Positions 62,353-64,000 of a stretch of DNA of 64,000 nt are shown here, piece after piece; the stretch's first letter is position 1; the number at the start of each line of letters is the position of its first letter. Both the position numbers and the translations under genes were made by a program. The stretch comes from an uncultured Balneola sp. (GTDB lineage: Bacteria > Bacteroidota > Rhodothermia > Balneolales > Balneolaceae): positions 104,036 to 168,035 of the forward strand of contig CABZWK010000003.1 in assembly GCA_902529365.1 (NCBI GenBank), in the 5' to 3' direction. The notes beneath the pieces are model-generated. The model had not been told where the DNA came from and ran no database searches. It saw nothing but the letters and a program-made list of their open reading frames with translations.

Positions 62353-63930
62353 TTAATAATTGTACATCATGAAATCAAACCCTGCATGTGCATTGCCTTC
62401 AAAATCAAATAAAGTATTATTTTCCCAAGATGACCCGGTGCCCCATAAATCTTTCATATTTGAAGTGATCCAAGCTGGCTCCCAATAAAATACACCGCTT
62501 CCACCCCCATCTAGAACTTCTTTAACCAAATCAATCATAAATTGTCTTTGACCTTCAACAGTTGCTTCATATCCTTCAATCAAATAATCAGCACCTAAAA
62601 TATTTCTATAATTGTCGGCATATGATAGAGTCCATGGATATGCAGTTTCCAGAATCATCACTTCACGTTGGTAAGTAGTTTTAAAGTTTGCTACAAAATT
62701 TGATATTCTATCTAAAGATACATCAGACCATTTTGGATAGTAGGAAAAACCAATAACATCGAAATCTGAAACCCCACCAATACTAATTATTTTTTGAAAC
62801 CAAGTATCAACGTTTTCCGGTTGAGCGACATGCAATACTATTTTTATTTGATGTCCCGTATCTGTCTCTACTTTCCTAACTGCATTAATGCCTTGATTAA
62901 GTAATACACCAAGTTTTTCCCAATTGTTGGCTTCACATACATTGGCATAAGGATGAACCAGTCCACAGTTATTTTCATTGCCAATTTGTACCATTTCAGG
63001 TAATGCCTCTTCTTTGTACAGATGAATTAAAGTTTGGTAGGTATATTGATATATAGAATCTGCGATCTCCTCAAAAGACAGATTTTCCCATGATTTAGGT
63101 ACTTCCTGCTTTCCCGGGTCTGCCCAAATATCTGAATAATGATAGTCCAGAAGTATATCCATATCGTATTGTTTAGCGCGTTTTATGGCAAGAGTGACAT
63201 CTAAAAGATCATTGTAAAGCTGAGCGCCAGATTCACCATAGATCTCTTTGGTCCAAATTGGATCTTTAAATAATCTGAACCGTACTGTTTTTGTACCTAA
63301 CTCTGAAAAAATTGAGTAAGGGTCTGTGATTACATTATTAAATTTATAAATACCACCGTAATCTAAAATCTGGTTAACATAGGACAAATCGGCACCGAAC
63401 ATAAACTCTTCTGATATTTGAGAAAAAATCACAGTAATATTTTTTTTTTCTAATACTTCAATTATAATGCTGTTATCAGTGCCACTCGCGTCACCGTTCC
63501 ATTCAACAAATATCCAACCTTCGTCTGGTTCTGCGGTGAGTTTTACAATTGTTCCATGTACATACTCATCAGCTTTAGGTAGAGCAATTATTTCCTCACT
63601 TACTGTACCATGACCATTGACTTCAATAGCTAGAGGGTAAGATTTTGCACTAAAATTGGCAATTATAGTTTTGTCACTATCTAATGACAAACTTAATGGA
63701 TTTACAGTAGATGATATATCACCACTCCAACTATTAAAAATCCAACCTTCATTTGCAAATGCTTTTAATGAAAATGAAGTCCCTTTGTCTACAACAGTTT
63801 GATTAGGATTGGAAACAACAGTGCCTGCAAAGGGTGGATCAATAGAAATTGAAATTTCATATGTAATAGTATTTTCTGTACCACAACTCAAAATAAGAAT
63901 AGCTGCAAAACTAATTTTGATATACTTCAT
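62353..63930 (-). CDS. GH53 endo-beta-1,4-galactanase lipoprotein with two InlB-type repeats
   Basis: A lipoprotein of about 525 residues (start at ATG 63930; lipobox LILSC). Two divergent InlB B-repeat modules come first (residues about 25-180: GWIFNSWSGDISSTVNPLSL and GWIFVEWNGDASGTDN). The GH53 barrel (about 180-525) opens GADLSYVNQILDYGGIYK and has LDYHYSDIWADPGKQ, the acid/base region MVQIGNENNCGLV, and the nucleophile region VMILETAYPW. GH53 enzymes cut beta-1,4-galactan in plant or algal arabinogalactan. It sits on the cell surface or in the periplasm. It is convergent with the T9SS amylase. Confidence 0.93.
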   Translation of the reverse strand: MKYIKISFAAILILSCGTENTITYEISISIDPPFAGTVVSNPNQTVVDKGTSFSLKAFANEGWIFNSWSGDISSTVNPLSLSLDSDKTIIANFSAKSYPLAIEVNGHGTVSEEIIALPKADEYVHGTIVKLTAEPDEGWIFVEWNGDASGTDNSIIIEVLEKKNITVIFSQISEEFMFGADLSYVNQILDYGGIYKFNNVITDPYSIFSELGTKTVRFRLFKDPIWTKEIYGESGAQLYNDLLDVTLAIKRAKQYDMDILLDYHYSDIWADPGKQEVPKSWENLSFEEIADSIYQYTYQTLIHLYKEEALPEMVQIGNENNCGLVHPYANVCEANNWEKLGVLLNQGINAVRKVETDTGHQIKIVLHVAQPENVDTWFQKIISIGGVSDFDVIGFSYYPKWSDVSLDRISNFVANFKTTYQREVMILETAYPWTLSYADNYRNILGADYLIEGYEATVEGQRQFMIDLVKEVLDGGGSGVFYWEPAWITSNMKDLWGTGSSWENNTLFDFEGNAHAGFDFMMYNY

Positions 63931-64000
63931 ATATATTTCGGTTTTTATCAACTTATGATTAATAATAAATAATAGGACATAAATAGTTATACCAATAGTA

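Overview
The window reads as a piece of a chromosome from a marine-type member of the Balneolaeota/Rhodothermota branch of the Bacteroidota superphylum, probably a Balneolaceae relative. The base composition is AT-rich by eye. Several large secreted proteins end in the type IX secretion (T9SS) sorting domain with the [10 protein letters not shown] signature, many lipoproteins are present, and a DivIVA homologue sits beside a PLPBP gene. That combination is unlike classical Bacteroidia. The genus is inference. I see no prophage, insertion sequence or CRISPR array.

Layout. 1-4.6 kb: a gamma-carbonic-anhydrase-like gene (cut by the window edge), a DsbA-like lipoprotein and a NifS-type cysteine desulfurase, divergent from nadC and nadA. 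4.8-11 kb: a secreted M20 peptidase, a periplasmic GH13 amylase, an MFS transporter and an aldehyde dehydrogenase. 11.3-21.1 kb: a two-gene operon for giant T9SS cargo proteins with cohesin-like, dockerin, beta-helix, FN3 and propeller modules; one carries a near-identical 1.5 kb internal repeat. 21.4-22.4 kb: a YeeE/YedE pair. 22.7-29 kb: a secreted S10 peptidase and a beta-lactamase-fold hydrolase, then three coupled lipoproteins (zincin, CBM9-like, GHL10-like). 29-32.4 kb: an Asp-box propeller protein. 32.6-37.3 kb: small envelope proteins, tRNA-Phe, recJ, leucine dehydrogenase, hslO. 37.3-43.5 kb: a minus-strand run lpdA-lipB-lipA-plsY-gpsA-AlbA_2 protein-iscA-like. 43.8-51.5 kb: an MltB-like transglycosylase, a decayed GNAT gene, prfC, a SirB1-like protein, arginine deiminase, a frameshifted site-2 protease, smpB. 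51.5-58.5 kb: rnpB, a Cys-less zinc-ribbon-family protein with Nif3, a PLPBP/DivIVA/PNP cluster, an acidic protein and isoaspartyl peptidase. 58.5-64 kb: the remnant of a T9SS gene, a TetR regulator between two matching palindromes, a T9SS GH13 amylase and a GH53 galactanase lipoprotein.

How it fits together. Housekeeping sections cover NAD synthesis, lipoate and E3 supply, glycerolipid synthesis, Fe-S maturation and ribosome rescue. Accessory sections suit a heterotroph that degrades polysaccharide and protein at its surface: amylases, a galactanase, CBM9/GHL10-like lipoproteins, several peptidases and T9SS display proteins. The most unusual loci are the cohesin/dockerin T9SS operon with its homogenised repeat, the three-lipoprotein operon, and the area around the TetR gene, where a gene has decayed and a second regulator-type palindrome has no gene beside it.
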